Shown here: positions 47,553-57,232 of the stretch, piece by piece
Numbering within the stretch: the first letter of the stretch is position 1
How the letters are laid out: each line of letters begins with the position of its first letter
Assembly: GCA_016927065.1 (NCBI GenBank)
Contig: JAFGNJ010000004.1
Span: forward strand, 124,001-188,000
Length of the DNA: 64,000 nucleotides
From: Deltaproteobacteria bacterium
GTDB lineage: Bacteria > Desulfobacterota > B13-G15 > RBG-16-54-18
Reading direction: 5' to 3'
Notes under the pieces: generated by a model
What the model saw: only the letters and a program-made list of their open reading frames with translations
Database searches by the model: none
Told to the model about the DNA's origin: nothing
Translations under genes and position numbers: made by a program

Positions 47553-48596
47553 ATGTTGCCGCTTACTGAACGAGACAAAAATATCCTGAAAGTAATTGTC
47601 AAGGATTATATTAATACCGGTGAAGCTGTCGGTTCCCGCACCGTGGCCAAGCAATCCGATCTCAATTTAAGTCCCGCCACTATAAGAAACGTGATGGCCG
47701 ACCTGGAGGACATGGGTCTGCTCTCTCAACCCCATACCTCGGCGGGAAGGGTCCCCACGGAGAAAGGTCTTCGCTTCTTCGTCGATACGCTCCTTGATCG
47801 GCAGGAACTCTCCCCTCCGGAGCAAAAGGAGATTAAGGGTACCTATGAGGGTTGTCGCGTGGACATCTCGCAACTCATGCGAGGGACCTGTCGGATCCTC
47901 TCAGCCTTTTCCCACTATACGGGCATCGTCATGGCCCCTCCCCTGCAAGAGACCTTTTTCAAGCGCATCGAGTTCATTCGGATCAAGAGCACTCAAGTCC
48001 TCGTCATCTTCGTAGCAGCCTCGGGACTCGTCCAGAATCGAGTGGTGGAAATGGACGAAGATCTCAGCCAGGACGAGCTGAACAAGATTACCAACTATCT
48101 CAACGATCTGTTGACCGGCCTTCCGCTGCGCAAGGTGCGAGAGCGCATCCTCGAAGAGATGCGCCGAGAGAAGATGGCCTATGATGAGTTGCTCCAGAAG
48201 GCCCTCCAGTGGGGAGGGGAAACGCAGGGGGAACGGGAGGAACGAGACCTATACATTGAGGGACAGACGAACATCCTCGATGAGCCGTCATTTACGGATG
48301 TGGAACGGATGAAGGATCTCTTCCGCGCCCTTGAGGAGAAAAGCGTCTTGGTCAAGCTCTTGGACCGCAGCATTAAATCGGAGGGAGTGCAACTCCTTTT
48401 CGGCTCGGAGTGTGGGGTGGCAGGCATCGAGGGATGCAGCCTTATTACCTCCACCTATGGTCACCCCGGTCACTTTCTGGGTATCCTCGGAGTTATCGGC
48501 CCTCTGCGCATGAACTACGCGCGGATAATCCCGGTGGTGGATTATACCGCCAAACTCCTCACCGACATCGTGGATGCCGAGTGGGCCAGTCAGTAA
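47553..48596 (+). CDS. hrcA: Heat-inducible transcription repressor HrcA
   Basis: LTERDKNILKVIVKDYINTGEAVGSRTVAKQSDLNLSPATIRNVMADLEDMGLLSQPHTSAGRVPTEKGLRFFVD. Start at MLPLTER. Confidence 0.96.
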   Translation: MLPLTERDKNILKVIVKDYINTGEAVGSRTVAKQSDLNLSPATIRNVMADLEDMGLLSQPHTSAGRVPTEKGLRFFVDTLLDRQELSPPEQKEIKGTYEGCRVDISQLMRGTCRILSAFSHYTGIVMAPPLQETFFKRIEFIRIKSTQVLVIFVAASGLVQNRVVEMDEDLSQDELNKITNYLNDLLTGLPLRKVRERILEEMRREKMAYDELLQKALQWGGETQGEREERDLYIEGQTNILDEPSFTDVERMKDLFRALEEKSVLVKLLDRSIKSEGVQLLFGSECGVAGIEGCSLITSTYGHPGHFLGILGVIGPLRMNYARIIPVVDYTAKLLTDIVDAEWASQ

Positions 48597-48632
48597 ACAC
48601 AACGTCTAAACACAAAAAGGGGCATCACAATT

Positions 48633-49226
48633 ATGGAGAAAAAAGGGGAGCGAGGAGAGACTTCTGCTGAGCATACGGAACAGGAAAAAAAGGACAAGAA
48701 AAAACGGAGCAATGAGGAAATCATAACGGAACTGGAGGCCGCCCTCCAGAAGGCCCAGGAAGAAGCACAGGAAAACTACGACCGCTTCCTGCGGACCTCC
48801 GCCGACCTTGAGAACTACAAGAAACGTGTGGCCAAGGAGAAAGCCGACCTCATACGCTATGGGAATGACGAGTTGATCAGGGAGTTGTTACCCGTCATCG
48901 ACAATCTCGAGCGGGCCCTGAGCCACGCCGATGCAGAGGGGAATGAAGAAGGGATTAGGAGCGGGTTGGAAATGACCCTGCAGCAGTTTTTCGGCGTTCT
49001 CCAGCGCTTCGGCTGCACCCCCATCTGCGCTGAGGGAGAGTGCTTTGATCCCAACAGACACGAGGCAATCATGGAACAAGCCACCGGGGAGTGCGACCCC
49101 GGTCACGTGGTCTCTGAATTGGAAAAGGGGTACCTGCTCAACGACCGGCTCGTGCGTCCGGCCAAGGTAGTAGTGGCCAAGGCTCACGTGGATACAGAAG
49201 AGAATCCAGAATCGGAAACGGAATAA
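48633..49226 (+). CDS. grpE: GrpE nucleotide exchange factor
   Basis: DRFLRTSADLENYKKRVAKEKADLIRYGNDELIRELLPVIDNLERAL; NRHEAIMEQATGECDPGHVVSELEKGYLLNDRLVRPAKVVVAK. Confidence 0.97.
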   Translation: MEKKGERGETSAEHTEQEKKDKKKRSNEEIITELEAALQKAQEEAQENYDRFLRTSADLENYKKRVAKEKADLIRYGNDELIRELLPVIDNLERALSHADAEGNEEGIRSGLEMTLQQFFGVLQRFGCTPICAEGECFDPNRHEAIMEQATGECDPGHVVSELEKGYLLNDRLVRPAKVVVAKAHVDTEENPESETE

Positions 49227-49238
49227 GGAGGAAGCTAA

Positions 49239-51194
49239 ATGTCGCGGGTTGTAGGAATCGATCTCGGAACAACCAACTCAGTGGTAGCGGTAATGGAAGG
49301 GGGCGAACCAAAGGTTCTCGTCAATGCGGAAGGGAGCAGAATTACCCCTTCGGTGGTGGCCTTCACCGACAAAGAGGAGCGGCTGGTTGGACAGATTGCC
49401 CGCCGCCAGGCCATAACCAATCCCGAGAACACCATCTATGCCGTGAAAAGACTTATCGGCAGGCGGTTTTCTGACCCTGAAGTGCAGCAGGACATCAAGA
49501 TTACTTCGTATAAGATCGTTGAGGGGAGCAACGATGATGCTTGGGTTCACGCCCGGGGCAAAGACTACAGCACTCAGGAGATCTCGGCCATGGTCCTACA
49601 GAAGATGAAGCAGACCGCCGAGGACTACTTGGGAGAAAAGGTGACCGAGGCGGTCATTACGGTCCCGGCCTATTTCAACGACAGCCAGCGCCAGGCCACC
49701 AAGGATGCGGGGAAGATCGCAGGGCTCGAGGTCCTCAGGATCATCAACGAGCCGACAGCCGCCTCCCTTGCCTATGGGCTTAACAAAAAGCACGAGGTTA
49801 AAATCGCCGTCTTTGATTTGGGCGGTGGAACCTTTGACATCTCCATCCTGGAACTGGGGGAGGGGGTCTTCGAGGTAAAATCCACCAACGGCAACACCCA
49901 CCTTGGTGGGGAGGATTTTGATCAGCGGATTATCGAGTACCTTGCCAATGAGTTCCAAAAAGAACAGGGGATCGATCTACGAAAAGATCGCATGGCCCTG
50001 CAACGGCTCAAGGAAGCGGCAGAGAAGGCCAAAATAGAACTCTCCTCTTCTATGGAAACGGAGATCAACCTCCCCTTTGTCACCGCCGATGCCTCTGGCC
50101 CCAAACACCTCACCATGAAGCTCAACAGGGCAAAGCTGGAGGCCCTGGTTGTCGATCTCATAGATAAGGTGGAAGGGCCCTGCCGGCAGGCCATCTCAGA
50201 TGCTGGGCTCTCCGCAAATGCAATTCATGAGGTGATACTGGTGGGGGGAATGACGCGGATGCCCCGCGTCCAGGCGAAGGTAAAGGAGATCTTCGGTAAA
50301 GAACCAAGCAAGGGGGTCAACCCCGACGAGGTGGTGGCCGTCGGCGCGGCCATCCAGGCCGGGGTCCTCAAGGGGGAGGTCAAGGACGTGCTGTTGCTGG
50401 ATGTCACCCCCCTCTCCTTGGGGATTGAGACCCTCGGGGGTGTCTTCACGAGGCTCATCGAGCGCAACACCACCATCCCCAGCCGCAAGAGCCAGATATT
50501 TTCCACCGCCGCCGAAAACCAGACGGCCGTGACCATCCACGTCCTGCAGGGCGAGCGGGAAATGGCGGCGGGTAACAAAACCTTGGGGCAGTTCGAGCTG
50601 ATCGGCATACCCCCGGCCCTTCGAGGGATTCCTCAGATAGAGGTCACCTTTGACATCGATGCCAACGGCATCGTCCACGTCACGGCCAAAGACCTGGGAA
50701 CCGGCAAGGAACAGTCCATTCGCATCACCTCTTCCAGCGGTCTCAAAGAAGATGAGATTGAACAAATGGTAAAAGATGCCTCTTCCCATGCAGAGGAGGA
50801 TCGTCGCAAGCGGGAACTGGTGGAAGAACACAACAAGCTTGATAGTATGATCTATACCACGGAAAATTCCCTGCGCGACCATGGTGATAAGATAGATGCG
50901 GCCGACAAAGAGAGAATAGAAAAGGCCCTGGAGGGTGCGCGCAAGGCCTTGAGTTCAGAGGATGTCGCTGAGATTAAAAAGGTCCATGACGAGTTGGCAC
51001 AGGAAGCCCACAAATTGGCCGAGGCCATGTACGCCAAGGCCTCCCAGTCCCAACCGGGATCCCAGCCGGGAGAGACTCAGGCCGAAGCCCAGTCAGCCGC
51101 CGAGGAGAAAGAGGCAAAAGGGAAAAAAGAGAAGGAAAAAGAAGAGGACGTCGTGGACGCCGACTTCGAGGAGGTGCAGGGGGATAAGGCGTAA
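49239..51194 (+). CDS. dnaK: Molecular chaperone DnaK
   Basis: [47 protein letters not shown]-terminal VVDADFEEV. Confidence 0.99.
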   Translation: MSRVVGIDLGTTNSVVAVMEGGEPKVLVNAEGSRITPSVVAFTDKEERLVGQIARRQAITNPENTIYAVKRLIGRRFSDPEVQQDIKITSYKIVEGSNDDAWVHARGKDYSTQEISAMVLQKMKQTAEDYLGEKVTEAVITVPAYFNDSQRQATKDAGKIAGLEVLRIINEPTAASLAYGLNKKHEVKIAVFDLGGGTFDISILELGEGVFEVKSTNGNTHLGGEDFDQRIIEYLANEFQKEQGIDLRKDRMALQRLKEAAEKAKIELSSSMETEINLPFVTADASGPKHLTMKLNRAKLEALVVDLIDKVEGPCRQAISDAGLSANAIHEVILVGGMTRMPRVQAKVKEIFGKEPSKGVNPDEVVAVGAAIQAGVLKGEVKDVLLLDVTPLSLGIETLGGVFTRLIERNTTIPSRKSQIFSTAAENQTAVTIHVLQGEREMAAGNKTLGQFELIGIPPALRGIPQIEVTFDIDANGIVHVTAKDLGTGKEQSIRITSSSGLKEDEIEQMVKDASSHAEEDRRKRELVEEHNKLDSMIYTTENSLRDHGDKIDAADKERIEKALEGARKALSSEDVAEIKKVHDELAQEAHKLAEAMYAKASQSQPGSQPGETQAEAQSAAEEKEAKGKKEKEKEEDVVDADFEEVQGDKA

Positions 51195-51205
51195 GGGCTA
51201 AGGGG

Positions 51206-51538
51206 CTAAGAATGCAGCTTATCAAGAGCCTTGCGTGCCTCCGGGGCCAACTGAAAAAACCCCTCGAGCTTGTCACAGGCATACATATCACAGACGGCAC
51301 AGTGGGCGAGTTCCTTCTGAACACAGCACGCGCGAATCTCACACAGATCTGAGCAATAGTAGAATTTTTTCCCGTCAGACAGACACCCATCACAATTGAT
51401 CTGTTCTGGCTTAACGTCGACTCCGTAACGTTCTGACCACTCTTTTGCTACTAAAGCACGTTTTTCGTCATCATCAGCTTGCGTAGCTTGATATGCCCCG
51501 CACTGCAAACAATCCAATCCACAACATGCAATCATCAT
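51206..51538 (-). CDS. DUF3795-like Cys-rich protein
   Basis: IACCGLDCLQCGAYQATQADDDEKRALVAKEWSERYG...INCDGCLSDGKKFYYCSDLCEIRACCVQKELAHCAVCDMYACDKLEGFF. Confidence 0.85.
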   Translation of the reverse strand: MMIACCGLDCLQCGAYQATQADDDEKRALVAKEWSERYGVDVKPEQINCDGCLSDGKKFYYCSDLCEIRACCVQKELAHCAVCDMYACDKLEGFFQLAPEARKALDKLHS

Positions 51539-53305
51539 CTATACTCCTTTTCTTACTCGCTCAATCTCCGAGAGCGTTCTGAAGCCCTGTTTTCTCCGCC
51601 ATTGCAAATCCGTCATGGCGGAGCCAAATCTGATTCCCGAATCCATTAATGCCAGCCTAATTCCGTTGAGCATGGAGCTATAATATTGAGTTCCTATGCC
51701 TGACCTGGCAAAAGCGATGTATTGCTCAAGCTCGGCATCGGAAAATGAACGGCACAGATAGAGTAGGAGAACCGTTATCTGTTGCTCCACTTCCGGTTCA
51801 AGGAGAGGACGGTTCTTGTCTACCTCATTAAAGAGGTGCGAAAACGGCTTTTGTAGTAAAGGGTCAAGGGTAGTGTTAAGAGCGGTTGTGACAACAAGTT
51901 GTGTTGCCACGGCGGTTTCAAGGGCTGTTTCTGTTGACTTCGTCGCAGAAGCCAGTTCTTGTATCAGCTCGAGGCGGGCTGTCGGGGGGGGGGATTTTTG
52001 GATGGCAACTAAAAATTCCTGAAAATCAACCGGTGCCTTAAGGGTTAATGAGGCCTTAAAAATGTCCGAACATCTCCCGCCAAAGGGGGTCTTGAGCCAC
52101 GCGAGTATTTTCTCCATCTCGTCCTGGCGCAACTGGGCCCCCATGTGTCTGAGTACTATGGCATTAAGATGTTCAGATGCAAACGATTCCACAATAAGAG
52201 CCTTGATGTCTGCGTAGAAATCTTCTGATACCTTTTGTAGGTGCTCATCCTTTTTGCGCCCCTGATCGAAACCCAGGTTGATAGCCACGGGGAGGCTTCT
52301 GATCTGTCCCTCCATCCCTGACCTGATATAGAGGGCATGGACGAGATTTTCTGTGGAAACGGCGGCAACCCCTGTGTAGGCGGGAATTTGTTCTATCGTA
52401 TACCCTCTATCCTTGAGGAGTTGGAGCAGGTTATCAGGACCCACGAGGTGCCCGGCCCCCACAACGACGAAGGCGTTGCCACCCTGCCCTATCAAACGCT
52501 CAATAGTGCTCACCCATGCCTTATTTCGCTGGGTGAAAAGGCGGTCATAAATTTCTGGGTAGTCTTGTAAGCTAAGCGTCCCGATTGATTCGACCCGAGC
52601 GGCATCACCGGTTTCCCACGCCTTCACCATATCTGGCAACAAGGTCTTAATGACCTCGAGCTCTTCCAGCGTCTGTCTCAGAAACGCATCTTCGTCTTCA
52701 CCATTGAGTTCAACGAGAAGCTTTATTTGAAATTCCAGGGTTTCCAAAAATAGCTTTTCTTTGCCGTCTTTTTCTGCCTTTTCAAAAAAGTATCTGTCAA
52801 CACCGTACTGAGGATCAAATCCCATCTTCATGAGCTCAATACCGTCAAGTGTCAAGGCACACATCCAAGGCCTCATGCGATTAAACTGCTCCATGGGAAG
52901 ACCGGCCTCGTTCACTTTTTTCTCCAGCATGCTGTAGGTCTCTGGGGATATGTTCTGCTGGAGCAATTGCCCCTCAGGGTATAGGGCCAGCGCCATCATC
53001 TGCTCTTGCACCGAGGGGGCGTCCATGGCACTGATATCCGTCTCGAAGACGACTGTCTTGCAATCACGATAAGCTGTTTCTATGTTCTTATCCAAGGGAT
53101 ACGAATCGCTCTTGAGGAAGTGAATGGAACCAAGGAGATAGATGGTAGTGTTATCCTTCTTTACGGACCATAAGAAGTTCTTCTTCTGAAGGCCTGCCTG
53201 GGCTTGGGCTAGATTGATCGATGTCCAGAGGGAGGTGAAGCAAATGAACAAAAAGACAATGAACCATTGCACCCTCTTTTGTTTAACTATACCAATGATA
53301 CCCAT
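51539..53305 (-). CDS. TraB/GumN family protein with C-terminal DUF2059-like domain
   Basis: FLWSVKKDNTTIYLLGSIHFLKSDSYPLDKNIETAYRDCKTVVFETDI; NAFVVVGAGHLVGPDNLLQLLKDRGYTIEQI; C-terminal DUF2059-like segment. Confidence 0.82.
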   Translation of the reverse strand: MGIIGIVKQKRVQWFIVFLFICFTSLWTSINLAQAQAGLQKKNFLWSVKKDNTTIYLLGSIHFLKSDSYPLDKNIETAYRDCKTVVFETDISAMDAPSVQEQMMALALYPEGQLLQQNISPETYSMLEKKVNEAGLPMEQFNRMRPWMCALTLDGIELMKMGFDPQYGVDRYFFEKAEKDGKEKLFLETLEFQIKLLVELNGEDEDAFLRQTLEELEVIKTLLPDMVKAWETGDAARVESIGTLSLQDYPEIYDRLFTQRNKAWVSTIERLIGQGGNAFVVVGAGHLVGPDNLLQLLKDRGYTIEQIPAYTGVAAVSTENLVHALYIRSGMEGQIRSLPVAINLGFDQGRKKDEHLQKVSEDFYADIKALIVESFASEHLNAIVLRHMGAQLRQDEMEKILAWLKTPFGGRCSDIFKASLTLKAPVDFQEFLVAIQKSPPPTARLELIQELASATKSTETALETAVATQLVVTTALNTTLDPLLQKPFSHLFNEVDKNRPLLEPEVEQQITVLLLYLCRSFSDAELEQYIAFARSGIGTQYYSSMLNGIRLALMDSGIRFGSAMTDLQWRRKQGFRTLSEIERVRKGV

Positions 53306-53421
53306 AATGCACCCTTTTTATAAATTGTGGTTAATTCCTTGACTCCTGTTGTATTAAGCTTTCCTCATTCAAGGCCTGACCCCGATTCTTCGCTAATGCC
53401 TTGTCTGTTAATAATTGAAGA

Positions 53422-56400
53422 TTAACCTTCCCTTGATGCATATTGGTCACCCTCAATTACCTTAATCTCTTTTCCCGTAAGACCATACAACTCATACACC
53501 AATCGGTTGATTTGCTGGTCCGTTGCGTTAATCTGGCGCCGTAATCGTGTTTTATCGTCAGGGGTTTTTGATATTGCCAACTGTTTATGTAACGATAGCA
53601 TCTGTTCAACCAATTGCACCATCCGGTCATGACGGGATTTGTCAGCAGAGTCAGAGAAATTAATGAGGTGAATAGGAAGTGTTCCCACATATTGCTTTGT
53701 GCAGGTGATCCAACCGGCTCGGAAGATATTGCTGATTGAACGCAGACGCCAGAATAGAAGTCGTGAGTTTAACAGTCCTAATACATAATTCGGAGATAGG
53801 CTACTCTCGGCGTTAACGGTTATGCTGAACCCCCCACTTGCCATAAGACAAAAGTGAACCGTATTTTCAGGCAAGCGACAATACAATCCTTTATCAGCTA
53901 AAAGCGGCACTAGTATCTGGGCCGAGTCATGCACATCAAGATTCCTCGGTGCGCTGAACCCATACCAAGCCTTGAATTGTTTTCTGGCTTCAAGTTCCTT
54001 CTTTCGACTTGCCAAATACTCGTATGTTCTCGGATAGTCCCGGCGCATTTCGGACTCGGGCTTGAGTTCATAGCAATTCTCTTGTACGTCGTAAGGAAAG
54101 ATAATCACCTTCTTCGATTCAAGATCAAATGAATACCGTCCGAAATTCGTCGCAAAAATTGGAATTCTCAAGATACCATGCTCAACTGCAACTTTGTTGC
54201 CTTGTCGAGTAGTGAGCACACCTCCATTGCGCCTTAGGATAAAAACTTCATCTGCACCTGAACTTGAACCCCGTCCAATTCGAGCAGGTAAATCACTTAA
54301 AGGCACGGCACCAACCAATATTTTATCTACGAGGATTTTTTCAACATCCGTGGAGAACATCCAGGGGGCCGCCATGAAATTCTTATTTTCGATTGCTCGA
54401 CTATGAACAGGACTTGTGGCTAACGACGGCGGAGAAGTGACCCTAACGTATGCCACAGAGCCAGAAGGTGCGCCTGCCAGGAACAGAAGACAAGTGTACG
54501 TTGTTGCTTTCTCAAAAACTTGAGCGTGGCCAAAGTCAACTATTTCAGCCAGTGCTTTGCGGTCAGTAATAATTTTACGTAAACCTTCACCATAATCTGT
54601 CGAGAAAAATTTGCTTGGTAAAATAAAACCCAACCGTCCGCGTTTATTCAACAGGCTTAAACCACGTTCCACAAAGACTACATAGATATCATAGTTGCCT
54701 TTGCTTGCAGCCGTGTAATGTGTTTTATAGAGTTCTACTTCTGTTGGCACCCATTCCTTCATCGTTTGGATTCGAATGTACGGTGGATTTCCAATCACCA
54801 CGTCAAACCCGCCCGCTTTCATAATGTCAGGGAATTCCTTTTCCCAGTCAAAGGCGTTGATACGATATATCTCGTCGCGATCAAGGAGGTTCATTTGCTC
54901 GCCCTGGTAGAAATCCGGGCCGATCAGGGAGTTTCCGCATTTGATGTTGCTTCCCAAATCAGGCAAGGCCCTTTCCTTGAATAACTTCATCTGACGTTCC
55001 AGGGTATCCTGGTTTTCGCCTTCCAGAACCTTGAGAAGCAGACTCAGTTTAGTTACTTCAACTGCTTGTGGGTCAATGTCTACGCCATAGATATTGTTCA
55101 AAAGAATCCTTTTCTTCTCCTGAGTAGCTAGGCACCACTGACCGCCGTAACCCTGATAAATCTCTTTTGTATGCTTCTGTACACCATCTTTTTGATACCA
55201 ATCACGATGATAATCCAACAAATATTGATAAGCCCCTAAAAGGAACGAACCGGAGCCGCAGGCTGGGTCGAGGATTCTTAGGGAACTGATCTGTCTGGGG
55301 TTTTTGCCAACACAAAGTTTTCCAACCGTGTTTTTGACAATGTAGTCCACAATATAGGTTGGGGTGTAATAGACTCCTCCGGCCTTTCTGACTTCTGGCT
55401 TTTCTTCAACCTTTGCCCGATGGCCTTCGGTGAGCCGAATCACCTTTCCAAGAAACTGTTCATAGACATGGCCTAATATATCTGCTCCGAGGACTGAGAA
55501 TTCATAGGGAGATTCTGGATAGTAAAGGTTTTTGAAGATATCTTTCAGTGATTTGTCGTCTACTTTTAGTTCAGGGGTGAGTTGGTCCGTTCTGAAGTCG
55601 AAGAGACCTGAGTTATACTTATCATCGGCATGATAGAAAATTTCTCTGAGACGGTGGTAGGTGTTGGTCCCATTAAAGAGGGATTGTATTTGACCATAAG
55701 GTTCAATTCCCCGATCCTCACACATGCGAAGAAAGATGATGCGGTCGATGGTCAGTTGAACAGCATAATTGAGTTCCCGTACAGAAAGCTTCGGGTTTCT
55801 TATGGCTAAGTCTTTGGCAAGAGCTTCACGCCATGACTCTATCTCTTTTAAGAATTCAGCATCTACCTCCGCTGTTCCACGCTTTTGCCTTACAGATTCT
55901 GCAAATTTATCAAAGGAACCCTTAAGGACGGCTTCTTTTGAGAGGAGATTATAAATTTCATCAAAAGAATCGAGATATTGGTTATATGTGAAAAACCGGA
56001 CCCGCCCAATACTCGATTTATCAGTGGGCTTTGGCCGGAGACGGCAATCATAAATGGCCATCTCTTCGAAATCGGTGAGAATGGAGAGAGGAAGTTTGGC
56101 GCTCCAGGCATATCGCCTCAGTTGGTAGGCAGGGCTGATCTGGCTCTTAATATCAACAGAGGGTTTTTTAGCTTCAAGAAAGAACTTTCTGACACCCCCG
56201 ATGCGGAAGCAGTAATCCGGTGCCTTCGTGGCCCCGGCGATCTTGATCGCATCTTCGTGAATGACATCCTTATATTGTTCTGCATAGCCCGCCTTATTGG
56301 CTACATCCCAACCCAGGGCTTCAAAGAAGGGGTCGATGAATTCTCTTCGCAATTGGGTTTCGTTGTAAGCAGGGCTCCGGTAGGCCTCGATGTTTCGTTC

Positions 56401-56445
56401 GAAGCGTTCAACGAAATTAGATATTTGTTGTAAGGTTTCTCTCAT
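53422..56445 (-). CDS. Type IIG restriction-modification enzyme (Eco57I-like nuclease-methyltransferase fusion)
   Basis: PD-(D/E)XK-like DYCFRIGGVRKFFLEAKKP; MTase motif I LDPACGSGSFLLGAYQYLL; motif IV FDVVIGNPPYIRIQ; C-terminal target-recognition-like region. Confidence 0.9.
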   Translation of the reverse strand: MRETLQQISNFVERFERNIEAYRSPAYNETQLRREFIDPFFEALGWDVANKAGYAEQYKDVIHEDAIKIAGATKAPDYCFRIGGVRKFFLEAKKPSVDIKSQISPAYQLRRYAWSAKLPLSILTDFEEMAIYDCRLRPKPTDKSSIGRVRFFTYNQYLDSFDEIYNLLSKEAVLKGSFDKFAESVRQKRGTAEVDAEFLKEIESWREALAKDLAIRNPKLSVRELNYAVQLTIDRIIFLRMCEDRGIEPYGQIQSLFNGTNTYHRLREIFYHADDKYNSGLFDFRTDQLTPELKVDDKSLKDIFKNLYYPESPYEFSVLGADILGHVYEQFLGKVIRLTEGHRAKVEEKPEVRKAGGVYYTPTYIVDYIVKNTVGKLCVGKNPRQISSLRILDPACGSGSFLLGAYQYLLDYHRDWYQKDGVQKHTKEIYQGYGGQWCLATQEKKRILLNNIYGVDIDPQAVEVTKLSLLLKVLEGENQDTLERQMKLFKERALPDLGSNIKCGNSLIGPDFYQGEQMNLLDRDEIYRINAFDWEKEFPDIMKAGGFDVVIGNPPYIRIQTMKEWVPTEVELYKTHYTAASKGNYDIYVVFVERGLSLLNKRGRLGFILPSKFFSTDYGEGLRKIITDRKALAEIVDFGHAQVFEKATTYTCLLFLAGAPSGSVAYVRVTSPPSLATSPVHSRAIENKNFMAAPWMFSTDVEKILVDKILVGAVPLSDLPARIGRGSSSGADEVFILRRNGGVLTTRQGNKVAVEHGILRIPIFATNFGRYSFDLESKKVIIFPYDVQENCYELKPESEMRRDYPRTYEYLASRKKELEARKQFKAWYGFSAPRNLDVHDSAQILVPLLADKGLYCRLPENTVHFCLMASGGFSITVNAESSLSPNYVLGLLNSRLLFWRLRSISNIFRAGWITCTKQYVGTLPIHLINFSDSADKSRHDRMVQLVEQMLSLHKQLAISKTPDDKTRLRRQINATDQQINRLVYELYGLTGKEIKVIEGDQYASREG

Positions 56446-56736
56446 GGAGTCTCTAAAGGGTCGTAGTTAAATTCTTTAAATATTTTATCAACCACCCCGC
56501 ACCAGTTTGTTTTCCAGGTCATTTAATAGTTTTAACTTTGTCTCCTTATGCTCCCCTAGCATAAAAGATTTGGGCAAAATGCTGTCAAGGCCCGACCTCT
56601 GACCTCGCTTAAAATTATGTAATAAATTTAGTGTCTTTGTCAAGAGAACTGGGAAGCATGTTTTGGTCTTGACCTTTGCAAATCAGTGTCCTATCATCAA
56701 CTCAATCTGTGTACATTATTACGGAGGGAACCCTCT

Positions 56737-57141
56737 ATGGAACCTGAACCTCTAGTAAGCGGTTTTAAGACACAGCTAATAAAGCGACCGCTCCCCAAAA
56801 AAGCGACGCCGGAGCGATACCAGGCCTCCGTGGTGATCGTGGAAGGATATGTCGAGGGGATGGAATATCCGATCAAGAGATCACACTCTGTGATCGGCAG
56901 GAACAGGGATGCCGCTGTTCCGCTCACGGACCCTCTAGTCTCGCGGGAGCATGCGGCAATCATTTTTCGTGATGATACTTTCATCCTGAAGGACCTGGAC
57001 AGCACCAACGGCACATACATGCGGGGGGAATTAATCAAGCAGAAAAAACTATCCCACGGCGACAAGTTTCAGATCGGAAATACGGTCCTGCAGTTCATTC
57101 TCCAGGATCGCGGCAGTAGCAGGACCTACGAGATCGGATAA
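56737..57141 (+). CDS. FHA-domain protein
   Basis: YPIKRSHSVIGRNRDAAVPLTDPLVSREHAAIIFRDDTFILKDLDSTNGTYMRGELIKQKKLSHGDKFQIGNTVLQFI; RBS ggaggga before the internal ATG (MEPEPL). Confidence 0.93.
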   Translation: MEPEPLVSGFKTQLIKRPLPKKATPERYQASVVIVEGYVEGMEYPIKRSHSVIGRNRDAAVPLTDPLVSREHAAIIFRDDTFILKDLDSTNGTYMRGELIKQKKLSHGDKFQIGNTVLQFILQDRGSSRTYEIG

Positions 57142-57232
57142 ATGGGTCTCCCTTGGGGAAGTTAATTAAGTTGACTTTCTCAGAAAGAGTTGAGGCCGCA
57201 TCCATAAAGCTCTATCCGCAGCTCAGAACAAA

